Assembly (NCBI GenBank): GCA_018374355.1
Contig: JAHAFI010000012.1
Span: 16,394-80,393, forward strand
DNA from: Clostridiales bacterium
Lineage (GTDB): Bacteria; Bacillota; Clostridia; Lachnospirales; Lachnospiraceae
Direction of reading: 5' to 3'
Length of the DNA stretch: 64,000 nucleotides
In this document: piece by piece, positions 8,401-16,541 of the stretch
Position numbering within the stretch: the first letter of the stretch is position 1
How the letters are laid out: every line of letters begins with the position of its first letter
Translations under genes and position numbers: made by a program
Notes under the pieces: generated by a model
Told to the model about the DNA's origin: nothing
The model's input: only the letters and a program-made list of their open reading frames with translations
The model's database searches: none

Positions 8401-8546
8401 ATAATAGTTCAACCTTCTATTGTCCCGCGAGGTCTTAACTTGCAAATGCAAGTCAATCCCGAGACATACGGGCGCCAAATCAATCGCATATCATGCGAGT
8501 TGTGTGCATGCATTTGTGACTATGAAGCCTGAAAGGCTGAATAGAC
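8401..8546 (+). mobile_element. MITE-like element, copy A (full length)
   Basis: A 146-bp element whose core (CCGCGAGGT, a CTTGCAAATGCAAG hairpin, CCCGAGACATACG, a second hairpin, then GTGTGCATGCATTTGTGACTATGAA) matches copies at 10011 and 22090. Its ends are degenerate GTAAC-type inverted repeats. The 8-mer ATGAAATT (9-mer CATGAAATT) occurs directly on both sides, at 8393-8400 and 8547-8554, as expected for a target-site duplication. It has no coding capacity. It sits just upstream of the promoter of the next gene. Confidence 0.8.
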
Positions 8547-8553
8547 ATGAAAT

Positions 8554-8583
8554 TTGACAACGTTTTAAAATAACTTGTGTATT
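8554..8583 (+). promoter_or_regulatory. Probable promoter of the adaptor-sepF operon
   Basis: A perfect TTGACA at 8554-8559 lies about 18 bases before TGTATT (8578-8583). The -10 box is weak, but the -35 and the position 57 bases upstream of the TTG start support it. It abuts the right flank of MITE copy A. Confidence 0.5.
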
Positions 8584-8639
8584 ACCCCGGAGAATGGTAA
8601 AATAGCTTTATATGGAGATTTTGGAAAGGGAGTGTTCGA

Positions 8640-10007
8640 TTGGCAAAAGAGAGAAAACAGATCTTCAAAAAAATTCGTAATTTGATTCCATTGAATATAG
8701 GTACCGTTATTTTTGGTGCTATTTTTGTATACATGGTAATCTCCATCATTCTGTACATTACGGCAGATCACATTCAGTCCTATCAGGTTACCGCAGGCCC
8801 TCTTGCACGAAACCAGAATTATACCGCTCTGGTTCTCCGCGAAGAACAGGTAGTCACTTCACCGGCTTCCGGGTATATCACCTATTATGCCCGTGAAAAT
8901 TCCAAAGTAGCCAAATCCGGCGTAGTCTATACTTTGGGACAAGAGCAGGCAGAAGCAGCCGTTGACGAACTATCGGAAGAAGATTATTCCCGAATCCGTT
9001 CATCCATGGCAGGATTTTCCTCATCCTTTGACAGCAGTAACTTTTATAATACCTATAACTACAAATACGAACTGGAGGGTACGATACTCCAGTACAGCGG
9101 CTTGAAAACCACAGACAGCGGCGAGGTTCCCCAGACACTGGGCACCCAGTCCGTTTATACCGCTGATCAGGATGGTCTCATTCTCTATTCTACAGACGGA
9201 TATGAGGATGTTTCCGCTGACAGTCTCAGCCCTGAGCTTTTTAAGCGAAAGGACTACAGCATTAAAAATCTTCAGACCGCCAGAAAGGTGACTGCTGGCG
9301 ATGAAATCTACAAGCTTGTTACCAGTGAAAACTGGTCTCTGGTGATTCCGCTTACCAGCGAACAAACCGTTCAGCTTTCCGGACGAAAAACAATCCGTGT
9401 GAAGTTTCTAAAGGACGGCATTACACAAGTGGGCGCTTTTTCCATTCTTGCCAACGATGACGGAGAATTTTATTGTAAGATTACCTTTAACAGCGGCATG
9501 ATCCGTTATTCCAATGACCGTTTTCTGGAAGTTGAACTGGTCACAAACACCCGGAGCGGTCTGAAGATTCCGCTCAGCTCCATTGTGAAAAAGGATTTCT
9601 ACAAGATACCTAAAGAATTTGTAACACACAGCGAAGAAAACGGGAAAGCCGGATTCAACAAGCAGGTTCAGCGAAAGGACGAGGAACAAAGCTCTTCCGA
9701 GTTTATTCAGGCTGTGATTTATGAAGAAGACGAGGAATATTACTACGTAGATACTTCCACTTTTGAGGATGGTGACATTATTATAAAACCGGATTCCCAG
9801 TCAACCTTTACCGTCTCTGAAACTCAGGCACTGGAAGGTGTTTACAGTATCAATAAAGGCTATGCCGTTTTTCGAAAGATTTCCATCATCGACCAGAATG
9901 AGGAGTACTGTATCGTGGAAACCGGTACAGATTACGGTATCGCCCAATTCGATCACATTGTCTACGACGGAACAACCGTAAAAGAAGACGATATTTTGTA
10001 TAATTAA
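8640..10007 (+). CDS. HlyD-like membrane adaptor protein of the sepF operon
   Basis: A 455-residue protein starting at TTG 8640, seven bases after GGGAG. There is one membrane segment (about residues 19-41) followed by an extracytoplasmic portion with SPASGYITYYARENSKVAKSG, typical of the lipoyl/biotinyl-like strand pair in HlyD-type adaptors. No ABC, MFS or RND partner is adjacent. Instead it is followed by yggS, sepF and ylmH, an arrangement that suggests a role near the division machinery or envelope rather than classical export. The precise function is unknown. Repeat elements flank the gene on both sides. Confidence 0.7.
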   Translation: MAKERKQIFKKIRNLIPLNIGTVIFGAIFVYMVISIILYITADHIQSYQVTAGPLARNQNYTALVLREEQVVTSPASGYITYYARENSKVAKSGVVYTLGQEQAEAAVDELSEEDYSRIRSSMAGFSSSFDSSNFYNTYNYKYELEGTILQYSGLKTTDSGEVPQTLGTQSVYTADQDGLILYSTDGYEDVSADSLSPELFKRKDYSIKNLQTARKVTAGDEIYKLVTSENWSLVIPLTSEQTVQLSGRKTIRVKFLKDGITQVGAFSILANDDGEFYCKITFNSGMIRYSNDRFLEVELVTNTRSGLKIPLSSIVKKDFYKIPKEFVTHSEENGKAGFNKQVQRKDEEQSSSEFIQAVIYEEDEEYYYVDTSTFEDGDIIIKPDSQSTFTVSETQALEGVYSINKGYAVFRKISIIDQNEEYCIVETGTDYGIAQFDHIVYDGTTVKEDDILYN

Positions 10008-10010
10008 CAT

Positions 10011-10154
10011 GTAACTGTTCAGAAGGTCACTGTTCCGCGAGGTGTTGCCTTGCAAATGCAAGGCAATCCCGAGACATACGAGCGCCGCACTGCATTTCAT
10101 GCAGTGTGTGTGCATGCATTTGTGACTATGAAAGACAGGGTCCTGAATAGTTAC
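10011..10154 (+). mobile_element. MITE-like element, copy B (full length, intact ends)
   Basis: A 144-bp element beginning GTAACTGTTCAG and ending CTGAATAGTTAC (12-bp inverted ends, one mismatch). It is bracketed by an exact 8-bp direct repeat ATTAACAT at 10003-10010 and 10155-10162. Inside are two perfect hairpins: TTGCCTTGC/GCAAGGCAA and CACTGCAT/ATGCAGTG. GTAA ends with 8-bp duplications are characteristic of IS66-family transposition, so it is inferred to be a non-autonomous IS66-type derivative. The left duplication contains the stop codon of the upstream gene. Confidence 0.85.
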
Positions 10155-10187
10155 ATTAACATTTTATATGATAAAAGGAGTATTACT

Positions 10188-10889
10188 ATGATGATAGCAA
10201 AACATCTGCAGGAAGTTCAGGAAGAAATCTGCAAAGCCTGTGAAAAAAGCGGAAGAAATCCGGAAGAAGTGACACTGATCGCAGTGAGTAAGACAAAACC
10301 TGTCTCCATGATTCACGAGGCCATGGAAGCAGGGCAGACAGTTTTCGGAGAAAATAAAGTGCAGGAACTCTGTTCCAAATATGAAGAGCTTCCCAAAAAT
10401 CTGGTCTGGCATCTAATCGGGCATCTTCAACGGAATAAAGTAAAATATATTGCTGATAAAGCAGCTCTGATTCATTCCGTGGATTCCCTTCGTCTGGCAG
10501 AAACCATTGATCAGGAGGGAAAGAAACATCAGCGGGTGGTTCCCATCCTGATTGAAGTTAATGTGGCTCAGGAAGATACCAAATTCGGTGTTTCCGTAGA
10601 AGAAACTCTTTCGCTGGTGGAAGAAATCGCGAAATTACCCAATGTACAGATCAAAGGTCTTATGACAATCGCTCCTTATGTGGAAAATCCTGAGGAAAAT
10701 CGTCCCGTTTTCCGTAAATTGAAGCAATTAAGTGTTGACATAAGCGCCAAAAACATGAATAATGTGTATATGGATATTCTGAGCATGGGAATGACAAATG
10801 ATTATCAGGTAGCTGTCGAAGAAGGCGCTACTATGGTCCGTGTGGGAACAGGTATCTTTGGAGAACGAGATTACTCCAAAACAATTTAG
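10188..10889 (+). CDS. yggS: YggS/YlmE family PLP-binding protein (PLP homeostasis)
   Basis: A 233-residue protein from ATG 10188, placed by AAGGAG at 10175-10180; the longer open frame from 10050 runs through the repeat element and is rejected. It belongs to the alanine-racemase-like N-terminal barrel family: ISKTK-type lysine motif as AVSKTKPVSMI (the lysine forms the PLP Schiff base), FGENKVQE, WHLIGHLQRNK and MGMTNDY near the end. The family maintains vitamin B6 and amino-acid balance. It heads the conserved yggS-sepF-ylmH division-associated run. Confidence 0.93.
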   Translation: MMIAKHLQEVQEEICKACEKSGRNPEEVTLIAVSKTKPVSMIHEAMEAGQTVFGENKVQELCSKYEELPKNLVWHLIGHLQRNKVKYIADKAALIHSVDSLRLAETIDQEGKKHQRVVPILIEVNVAQEDTKFGVSVEETLSLVEEIAKLPNVQIKGLMTIAPYVENPEENRPVFRKLKQLSVDISAKNMNNVYMDILSMGMTNDYQVAVEEGATMVRVGTGIFGERDYSKTI

Positions 10890-10904
10890 ATAGGAGATTA
10901 TAAA

Positions 10905-11513
10905 ATGAGTGTTTTAGATAAGTTTTTAGATGCGATTCGGTTAAACGATGATTTTGACGATGACGATGAATTCTTCGATGATGAGGAATTAGAAGCAATG
11001 GATGAAGAAAAACCGAAACACCGCTTCTTCAAAAAACTTGAAGATGATTTTGACGATGATGTGGAAGAGGAAGAGTATGTAAAACCTTCCAGAAAATCAC
11101 AGCCTGCTGCCAAACCTGCTGCTCAGCCGAAACAGCAAAAAACAGCTCAGGCAAAAGCTCCCGCATCCTCTTCCAACAAAATTACACCAATGCGGAACAG
11201 AAAAACCAATGGCGCATCCGGAAATATGGAAGTCTGTGTTATCAAGCCATCTTCCATGGAAGATACCAGAGAGATTGCAGAAACTCTGTTGGATCGTTGT
11301 ACTGTTGTACTGAATCTGGAAGGCATTGATGTAGATGTGGCTCAGAGAATCATTGATTTCTCTTCCGGTGCATGTTTTTCCATCGGAGGAAGCCTGCAGA
11401 AGATTTCCAGCTATATCTTCATTCTTACTCCTGCCAATGTTGAAATTTCCGGTGATTTTCAGGAAATTTTAAGCGGGGCTTTTGATGTTCCGTCTGTACG
11501 GACAAGTTTTTGA
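10905..11513 (+). CDS. sepF: Cell division protein SepF
   Basis: A 202-residue protein with a short N-terminal amphipathic membrane-binding helix (MSVLDKFLDAIRL), a long acidic Asp/Glu-rich and Ala/Pro/Gln linker (about 25-95), and the C-terminal SepF fold with VCVIKPSSMEDTREIAETLL, VVLNLEGIDVDVAQRIIDF and GACFSIGGSLQKIS. SepF tethers FtsZ to the membrane and forms rings at the septum. It starts 15 bases after yggS behind AGGAG. The acidic linker is longer than in Bacillus SepF. Confidence 0.95.
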   Translation: MSVLDKFLDAIRLNDDFDDDDEFFDDEELEAMDEEKPKHRFFKKLEDDFDDDVEEEEYVKPSRKSQPAAKPAAQPKQQKTAQAKAPASSSNKITPMRNRKTNGASGNMEVCVIKPSSMEDTREIAETLLDRCTVVLNLEGIDVDVAQRIIDFSSGACFSIGGSLQKISSYIFILTPANVEISGDFQEILSGAFDVPSVRTSF

Positions 11514-11515
11514 TT

Positions 11516-12289
11516 ATGAAAGAACAGGATGCATTATTCAAAAAACGGCTTCAGGATTTGGCTCGAACAGCATATTATCGCGATATTGCAGCCTTTACGG
11601 ATTTTCTCGATTTAAATGAACTTCATATGGTACATAGTTTCCGCCCGGAGGAAAACGGAGTTGTAATCCGTTACTTCGGGGGCTATGAAGGAGCAGAGCG
11701 TCAGATAGCAGCATTTTTTCCTGATGCTCTTTCTTATGAAGATGAAAGGGATGGTCTGTCGATGTACCCCATTGACTGCCTGAAAATTTCCCCGTCCTCC
11801 AAAAAATTCTGTGAATATCTTTCCCACAGAGATTATCTGGGGGCACTGGTGCATCTGGGGATTGACCGCTGCAAATTAGGGGATATCGTAATCAAAGATC
11901 AGGAAGCGTATCTGTTCTGTCATGAACAGATGACAGATTTTCTTCTGCAAAATCTGGACAGAGTACGTCACACCTCTGTAAAAGCAGAAAAGCTTCTGAA
12001 TCCCCAAGAGCTGCCTCAGCCGGAATTAAAAGAGATTCGGGGAACTGTGGCCTCGGTACGGCTGGACAGTATGATTGCTCTTGCATTTTCTTCCTCCCGC
12101 AGCGGAATGCTGGGACTGATCGAGGGAGGAAAAGTTTTTGTCAATGGAAAGATGGTTGTTTCCAACGGGCATCCCTTAAAACCGGGAGATGTGGTTTCGG
12201 TGAGAGGTCATGGAAAATTCCGTTACAAAGCCATGGAAAACACAACCAAAAAGGGACGGTGCTATGTTGTTGTTCAGCGCTACGTTTAA
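11516..12289 (+). CDS. ylmH: YlmH-type S4-domain RNA-binding protein
   Basis: A 257-residue protein. ATG 11516 follows the sepF stop by two bases, so translation is probably coupled; the upstream in-frame TTG at 11510 is less likely. The N-terminal two thirds match the YlmH RRM-like region (HSFRPEENGVVIRYFGGYEGAERQ, GALVHLGIDRCKLGDI). An S4 domain near the C-terminus (RLDSMIALAFSSSRS, GLIEGGKVFVNGK, KPGDVVSVRGHGKFRY) binds RNA. In Bacillus YlmH is linked to division and ribosome-associated quality control. The C-terminus is basic. Confidence 0.92.
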   Translation: MKEQDALFKKRLQDLARTAYYRDIAAFTDFLDLNELHMVHSFRPEENGVVIRYFGGYEGAERQIAAFFPDALSYEDERDGLSMYPIDCLKISPSSKKFCEYLSHRDYLGALVHLGIDRCKLGDIVIKDQEAYLFCHEQMTDFLLQNLDRVRHTSVKAEKLLNPQELPQPELKEIRGTVASVRLDSMIALAFSSSRSGMLGLIEGGKVFVNGKMVVSNGHPLKPGDVVSVRGHGKFRYKAMENTTKKGRCYVVVQRYV

Positions 12290-12316
12290 TATCGAATAAG
12301 AGGAGGCATAAAGATT

Positions 12317-13423
12317 ATGAGTAAACAACTGAGAGTTTACCGTGAAGGTGAATTTGATTATCAAATCATCTGGGAGGAGGATTTTTCCAACCTTGCAAAA
12401 GAAATAAAGGCTTTGAAACCTGCCGGAGATAAAATCTGCATCGTATCCGATGAGACTGTTGCTGGTCTGTATGGAGCGGAAGTACAAAGCCGATTGACCA
12501 CTTTGGGAAAACAGGCAGATATTTTTACGTTTCCTGCAGGAGAAGCTTCCAAAAATCTGGATACCGTAAAAGCCCTGTACACATTTCTCATTGAAAACCA
12601 TTACACCAGAAAAGATCTTCTGGTAGCCCTTGGTGGAGGAGTAACCGGTGATCTTACCGGCTATACGGCAGCCACCTATCTGCGCGGAGTGGATTTTGTC
12701 CAGATTCCCACCACCTTACTGGCACAGGTAGACAGCAGTATCGGTGGAAAAACCGGTGTTGATTTTGATCAGTATAAGAACATGGTTGGCGCTTTTTACC
12801 AGCCCCGTCTTGTTTATATGAATATGAATACCTTAAAAACACTGCCGGATGACCAGTTTGCCAGCGGTATGGGCGAGGTTTTAAAATCCGGACTGATCCG
12901 TGACGGAAAATTCTATGAATGGACTATCAATCATATGTCAGAGATTCAGGAACGTATCTATCCTGTACTGGTAAAGATGATCCGCAAATGCTGCGAAATC
13001 AAATCCTCCGTGGTGGAAAGCGATCCAACGGAACAGGGAGAGCGGGCAATCTTAAATCTTGGACACACGGTAGGACATGCCATCGAAAAGCTGATGAATT
13101 TTGAAATGCTCCATGGAGAGTGCGTGGCTCTGGGAACAATTGCTGCGGCTTACATCTCTTTTAAAAGAGAATATCTCACTCTGGAGGAATTTTATGAGGT
13201 TAGAGATATGAATGTCGGTTTCGACCTTCCGATCTTTTTTAACGGGCTGGACACGAAAGACATCCTGAAAGCCACAAAGTCCGATAAGAAAATGGAAAAC
13301 GGCCACATTCGTTTTATCCTTTTAAAGAAAATCGGTCAGGCCTGCATCGACACCACTGTAACAGATGAAGAACTTACTGAAGCAATCAACTTTATCAATG
13401 GAGATCTGATCGATGGAGAATAA
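12317..13423 (+). CDS. aroB: 3-dehydroquinate synthase (AroB)
   Basis: Second enzyme of the shikimate pathway, converting DAHP to 3-dehydroquinate with NAD and a divalent metal. The 368-residue product shows GGGVTGDLTGYTAATYLRG, IPTTLLAQVDSSIGGKTGVD and the metal ligands in GMGEVLKSGLI (Glu), LNLGHTVGHAIEK (His) and MLHGECVALG (His). It has a clear AGGAGG site. The C-terminus overlaps the lspA start by 11 bases. No other shikimate gene is in the window; aroB sits between ylmH and lspA, where Firmicutes often have divIVA. Confidence 0.95.
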   Translation: MSKQLRVYREGEFDYQIIWEEDFSNLAKEIKALKPAGDKICIVSDETVAGLYGAEVQSRLTTLGKQADIFTFPAGEASKNLDTVKALYTFLIENHYTRKDLLVALGGGVTGDLTGYTAATYLRGVDFVQIPTTLLAQVDSSIGGKTGVDFDQYKNMVGAFYQPRLVYMNMNTLKTLPDDQFASGMGEVLKSGLIRDGKFYEWTINHMSEIQERIYPVLVKMIRKCCEIKSSVVESDPTEQGERAILNLGHTVGHAIEKLMNFEMLHGECVALGTIAAAYISFKREYLTLEEFYEVRDMNVGFDLPIFFNGLDTKDILKATKSDKKMENGHIRFILLKKIGQACIDTTVTDEELTEAINFINGDLIDGE

Positions 13424-13934
13424 AAAATCTGCATGTATTTATGGTATATCCGGACTTTTGGGAATTGCTCTGCTGACATTCTTTGACCAGTGGACGAAAC
13501 ATCTGGCTGTAACCCATCTGGCCGGACAGGAAGACATCATTCTGATTCCCGGAGTATTTCAACTGCAATATCTGGAAAACAGAGGGGCCGCTTTCGGTAT
13601 TCTTCAGGGACAGCAATGGGTATTTATGATTATGACGACCATTTATCTTCTGACTGCTGTATGGATTTATTTCCGTATCCCCAGAGAAAAGAAATATTTT
13701 ATTTTCCATCTCGTAGCCGTAGTTTTAACGGCCGGAGCACTGGGGAATTTCATAGACCGGATTTCGCAGGGATATGTAATTGATTTCTTCTATTTTTCCC
13801 TGATTGATTTTCCCATTTTCAATGTGGCTGATATTTATGTGGTAGTTTCCTTCATAATCATCGCTATCTGTATTTTATTCGTATACAAGGACGAAGATTT
13901 TTCATTTTTAACAAAAAAGAAGCAGGAGAACTAA
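13413..13934 (+). CDS. lspA: Lipoprotein signal peptidase (signal peptidase II)
   Basis: A membrane aspartyl protease of 173 residues that removes signal peptides from diacylglyceryl-modified prolipoproteins. Four hydrophobic segments are visible. The family motifs are LTFFDQWTKHLAV, NRGAAFGIL, and the catalytic aspartates in GNFIDRI and FNVADIYVV. The ATG lies inside the end of aroB (11-bp overlap) and the next gene starts two bases after the stop, so aroB, lspA and the pseudouridine synthase are one operon. lspA followed by rluD-like is a very common pairing. Confidence 0.95.
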   Translation: MENKKSACIYGISGLLGIALLTFFDQWTKHLAVTHLAGQEDIILIPGVFQLQYLENRGAAFGILQGQQWVFMIMTTIYLLTAVWIYFRIPREKKYFIFHLVAVVLTAGALGNFIDRISQGYVIDFFYFSLIDFPIFNVADIYVVVSFIIIAICILFVYKDEDFSFLTKKKQEN

Positions 13935-13935
13935 C

Positions 13936-14850
13936 GTGGAAGAACTTTTCTTAGAAGTAACAGAGGATGATAAAAATGCACGGATAGACAAATTTCTTTC
14001 GGAACAGTTGGAAAGCCACTCCCGTTCTTATCTTCAGAAGCTGATAAAAGACGGACAGGTTACCTTAAAGGGCAGTACGGTAAAATCAAATTATAAGGTG
14101 CAGCCGGGAGAGCAGATTTGTGTCTGCATTCCCCAGCTCGCTGAACCGGATATTCTTCCCGAAGATATCCCTCTGGATATTCTCTATGAAGATTCCGATG
14201 TTCTGGTGATCAATAAACCCAAGGGAATGGTTGTCCATCCCAGTGCAGGGCATTATTCCCAGACTGTAGTAAATGCCGTAATGTTTCACTGCCGTGAGAA
14301 TCTTTCCGGTATCAATGGTGTGATGCGCCCCGGGATCGTCCACAGGATAGACATGGATACCACCGGTGCCATCGTCATCTGCAAAAATGACCGGGCACAT
14401 CAAAATCTTGCCGAGCAGCTCAAGGAACACTCGATTACCCGAAAATACCGGGCGATTGTCTGGGGTAATCTGAAAGAAGATCAGGGAACCGTTGTAGGAG
14501 CTATTGGACGTCACCCTATAGACCGAAAAAAAATGGCCATAAATGAAAAAAACGGAAAACCAGCGGTTACTCATTACCGTGTACTGGAGCGTTTTGGGAA
14601 CTACACCTATATAGAATGCCAGCTTGAAACCGGCCGGACCCATCAGATTCGGGTGCATATGGCAAGCAAAGGGCATCCGCTTCTGGGTGATGCTGTTTAT
14701 GGTCCTGCAAAATGTCCGTTCCGTTTGCAGGGACAATGCCTTCATGCAATGATTTTAGGCTTCATTCACCCGGCAACCGGAGAGTATATGGAATTTGAAG
14801 CGCCTCTTCCTGAATATTTCACACATTTGTTACAAAATTTAAGAAAATAA
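13936..14850 (+). CDS. RluD-family large-subunit pseudouridine synthase
   Basis: A 304-residue protein starting at GTG 13936 behind AGCAGGAGAA. An N-terminal S4 domain (ARIDKFLSEQLESHSRSYLQKLIKDG) precedes the RluA/RluD catalytic domain, with the catalytic aspartate in HRIDMDTTGAIVICKND and the downstream ETGRTHQIRVHMASKGHPLLGD signature. Members isomerise uridines in 23S rRNA or tRNA. RluD (helix 69) is the nearest named member by domain layout and by the lspA linkage, but target specificity cannot be read from sequence. A second RluA-type protein is at 47211-48200. Confidence 0.92.
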   Translation: MEELFLEVTEDDKNARIDKFLSEQLESHSRSYLQKLIKDGQVTLKGSTVKSNYKVQPGEQICVCIPQLAEPDILPEDIPLDILYEDSDVLVINKPKGMVVHPSAGHYSQTVVNAVMFHCRENLSGINGVMRPGIVHRIDMDTTGAIVICKNDRAHQNLAEQLKEHSITRKYRAIVWGNLKEDQGTVVGAIGRHPIDRKKMAINEKNGKPAVTHYRVLERFGNYTYIECQLETGRTHQIRVHMASKGHPLLGDAVYGPAKCPFRLQGQCLHAMILGFIHPATGEYMEFEAPLPEYFTHLLQNLRK

Positions 14851-14854
14851 TGAC

Positions 14855-14883
14855 TATACATTTGCATCAAATTATTCTATAAT
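14855..14883 (+). promoter_or_regulatory. Possible promoter of the cytidylate kinase-like gene
   Basis: TATAAT at 14878-14883 is perfect; TATACA at 14855-14860 is a weak -35 at 17 bases spacing. It lies 34 bases before the ATG. Confidence 0.5.
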
Positions 14884-14916
14884 ATAGATAGAATAGACAG
14901 GAACGGAGGGTTTACT

Positions 14917-15561
14917 ATGGAAACAAATACAATTATTACCATCGGAAGACAATATGGAAGCGCTGGTCGCCAGATAGGTCGTGCCCTTGCAGAAGAATTG
15001 GGAATTCAGTGTTACGATAAAGAGTTATTGGATCGTGCAGCAAAAGACAGCGGCTTATGTCAGGAATTATTTGAGAATCACGATGAGAAACCTACAAACA
15101 GTTTTCTTTATTCTCTTGTTATGGATACTTATTCTTTTGGATACACATCCGCAGCTTTTTCTGATATGCCCATTAACCAGAAAGTATTTTTGGCTCAGTT
15201 CGAGACAATTAAAAAAATTGCTTCTGAAGGCCCGTGTATTATGATTGGCCGCTGTGCTGATTATGCTCTGGCAGATTTTGATAACTGTCTCAGCGTGTTC
15301 TTCCATGCTGATTTACAGACCAGAATCCGCAGAATTGCAAAACTTTATGATCTGACTGATGCAAAAGCAAAGGATAAAATTCTTAAAACAGACAAAAAGA
15401 GAGCAAGCTACTATAATTATTATACCAGCAAACGTTGGGGAGACGCAGATGCTTATGATCTGTGCATTGACAGCGGCAAGATGGGTGTCGATGGTTCTGT
15501 GGAACTCCTTCTCAATGCGATTCGTATCAAAGAAAAAGGCTATAAAAAATCTATTTTTTAG
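14917..15561 (+). CDS. Cytidylate kinase-like family protein
   Basis: A 214-residue protein matching the cytidylate kinase-like (PF13189-type) family common in Clostridia and Bacteroidetes. ITIGRQYGSAGRQIGRALAEELGI forms a modified P-loop, YDKELLDRAAKDSG follows, and a later segment has CIMIGRCADYALAD and a basic KKRASYYNYYTSKRWGDAD lid-like region. Some members are predicted nucleotide kinases, but the substrate is unproven. GGAGG precedes the ATG, and the gene has its own promoter and terminator, so it is probably monocistronic. Confidence 0.85.
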   Translation: METNTIITIGRQYGSAGRQIGRALAEELGIQCYDKELLDRAAKDSGLCQELFENHDEKPTNSFLYSLVMDTYSFGYTSAAFSDMPINQKVFLAQFETIKKIASEGPCIMIGRCADYALADFDNCLSVFFHADLQTRIRRIAKLYDLTDAKAKDKILKTDKKRASYYNYYTSKRWGDADAYDLCIDSGKMGVDGSVELLLNAIRIKEKGYKKSIF

Positions 15562-15586
15562 TCTCTGATGTCCATATTGCTTTTAG

Positions 15587-15634
15587 AAAACAAGACGGCT
15601 GTAAGCAGAAATACTTGCGGCTGTCTTGTTTTTT
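15587..15634. terminator. Bidirectional terminator between convergent genes
   Basis: A long stem (AAAACAAGAC ... GTCTTGTTTT with G-U pairs through the inner part) ends in T-runs on both strands. It serves the plus-strand kinase-like gene and the minus-strand TtcA-like gene. Confidence 0.88.
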
Positions 15635-15651
15635 AGTATCAAAGTCAGGAC

Positions 15652-16374
15652 TTACTTCTTTTCCGGCCATCCTTTTATATTACCATTCAGTATCGCAGCA
15701 AACATCCTTTCTTTCGCACCGGGATGCTCCAAATTTAACTGACGCACCAGATTTTTTGCATATTCCCGTTTTGTATAACCATCTGCAGGGCAGGGACTTT
15801 TTACAACCGGCAGCTCATATTTATTCATAAAACCTTTTACATCCGCCTCAGACACATACATCAGAGGACGGATAACAGTCAGATCCATACGGTCCAGATA
15901 AGTTTTCGGTGAAAAGGAGTGGAATCTGCCTTCAAAAATCAGTGAAAGCAGCATGGTTTCTATGATATCGTCCCTGTGATGGGCATATGCCACTTTGTTG
16001 CAGCCGGTTTTCTTAATGGCTTCGTTCAAGGCGCCTTTTCGCATCTTTGCGCAAAGAGAGCAGGGATTTGATTCTTTTCTTTCTTCAAAAATAATCTGTG
16101 CAATGTCTGTTTTCACCACCGTGTAAGGAATTTCCATCTCTTCACAAAGCTGGCGGATTTTACCCACATCGAATCCTGGATGCCCCAAATCGACGGTAAT
16201 CGCCTCCAGTTCAAATGGGTGAGGGTAGAAGCGCTTTAAACCGTGAAGGGCATACAGCAAGGTAAGGCTGTCCTTACCACCAGAGATTCCTACTGCAATC
16301 CTGTCCCCATCTTCAATCATTCCATAGTCATCAATCGCCTTTCTGGCATAACTCATTAACTGTTGTAGTTTCAT
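15652..16374 (-). CDS. TtcA-type tRNA 2-thiocytidine / PP-loop protein
   Basis: A 240-residue ATP-pyrophosphatase-type enzyme. The start is set at 16374 (MKLQQLM) because AAGGAGAACC lies directly upstream; the longer frame to 16440 has no site. The PP-loop reads VGISGGKDSLTLL (near residue 30), followed by GHPGFDVGKIRQLCEEMEIPYTVVKTDI, a CSLC cysteine pair and AYAHHRDDIIETMLLSLIFEGR. TtcA proteins use a [4Fe-4S] cluster to thiolate cytidine 32 of some tRNAs; the exact substrate in Firmicutes relatives is less certain. Confidence 0.85.
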   Translation of the reverse strand: MKLQQLMSYARKAIDDYGMIEDGDRIAVGISGGKDSLTLLYALHGLKRFYPHPFELEAITVDLGHPGFDVGKIRQLCEEMEIPYTVVKTDIAQIIFEERKESNPCSLCAKMRKGALNEAIKKTGCNKVAYAHHRDDIIETMLLSLIFEGRFHSFSPKTYLDRMDLTVIRPLMYVSEADVKGFMNKYELPVVKSPCPADGYTKREYAKNLVRQLNLEHPGAKERMFAAILNGNIKGWPEKK

Positions 16375-16541
16375 TTTGGTTCTCCTTGTCAATAATCTAT
16401 ATGGATTATAGCGTAACATGCTTAAAAAGAAAAGAAACATTTAAAAAAATATCTTCCAAAACAAACATTCTATGCTATAATGTTGTTGTCAGATTTGCAT
16501 TTTTACAGACAAATCGCTAATTTTAGTAACTGGAGGTAACT

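Noticed and set aside
10050..10187. Upstream extension of yggS through the repeat element
   Set aside because: A strong AAGGAG-ATG start at 10188 exists, and the extension encodes only repeat sequence.
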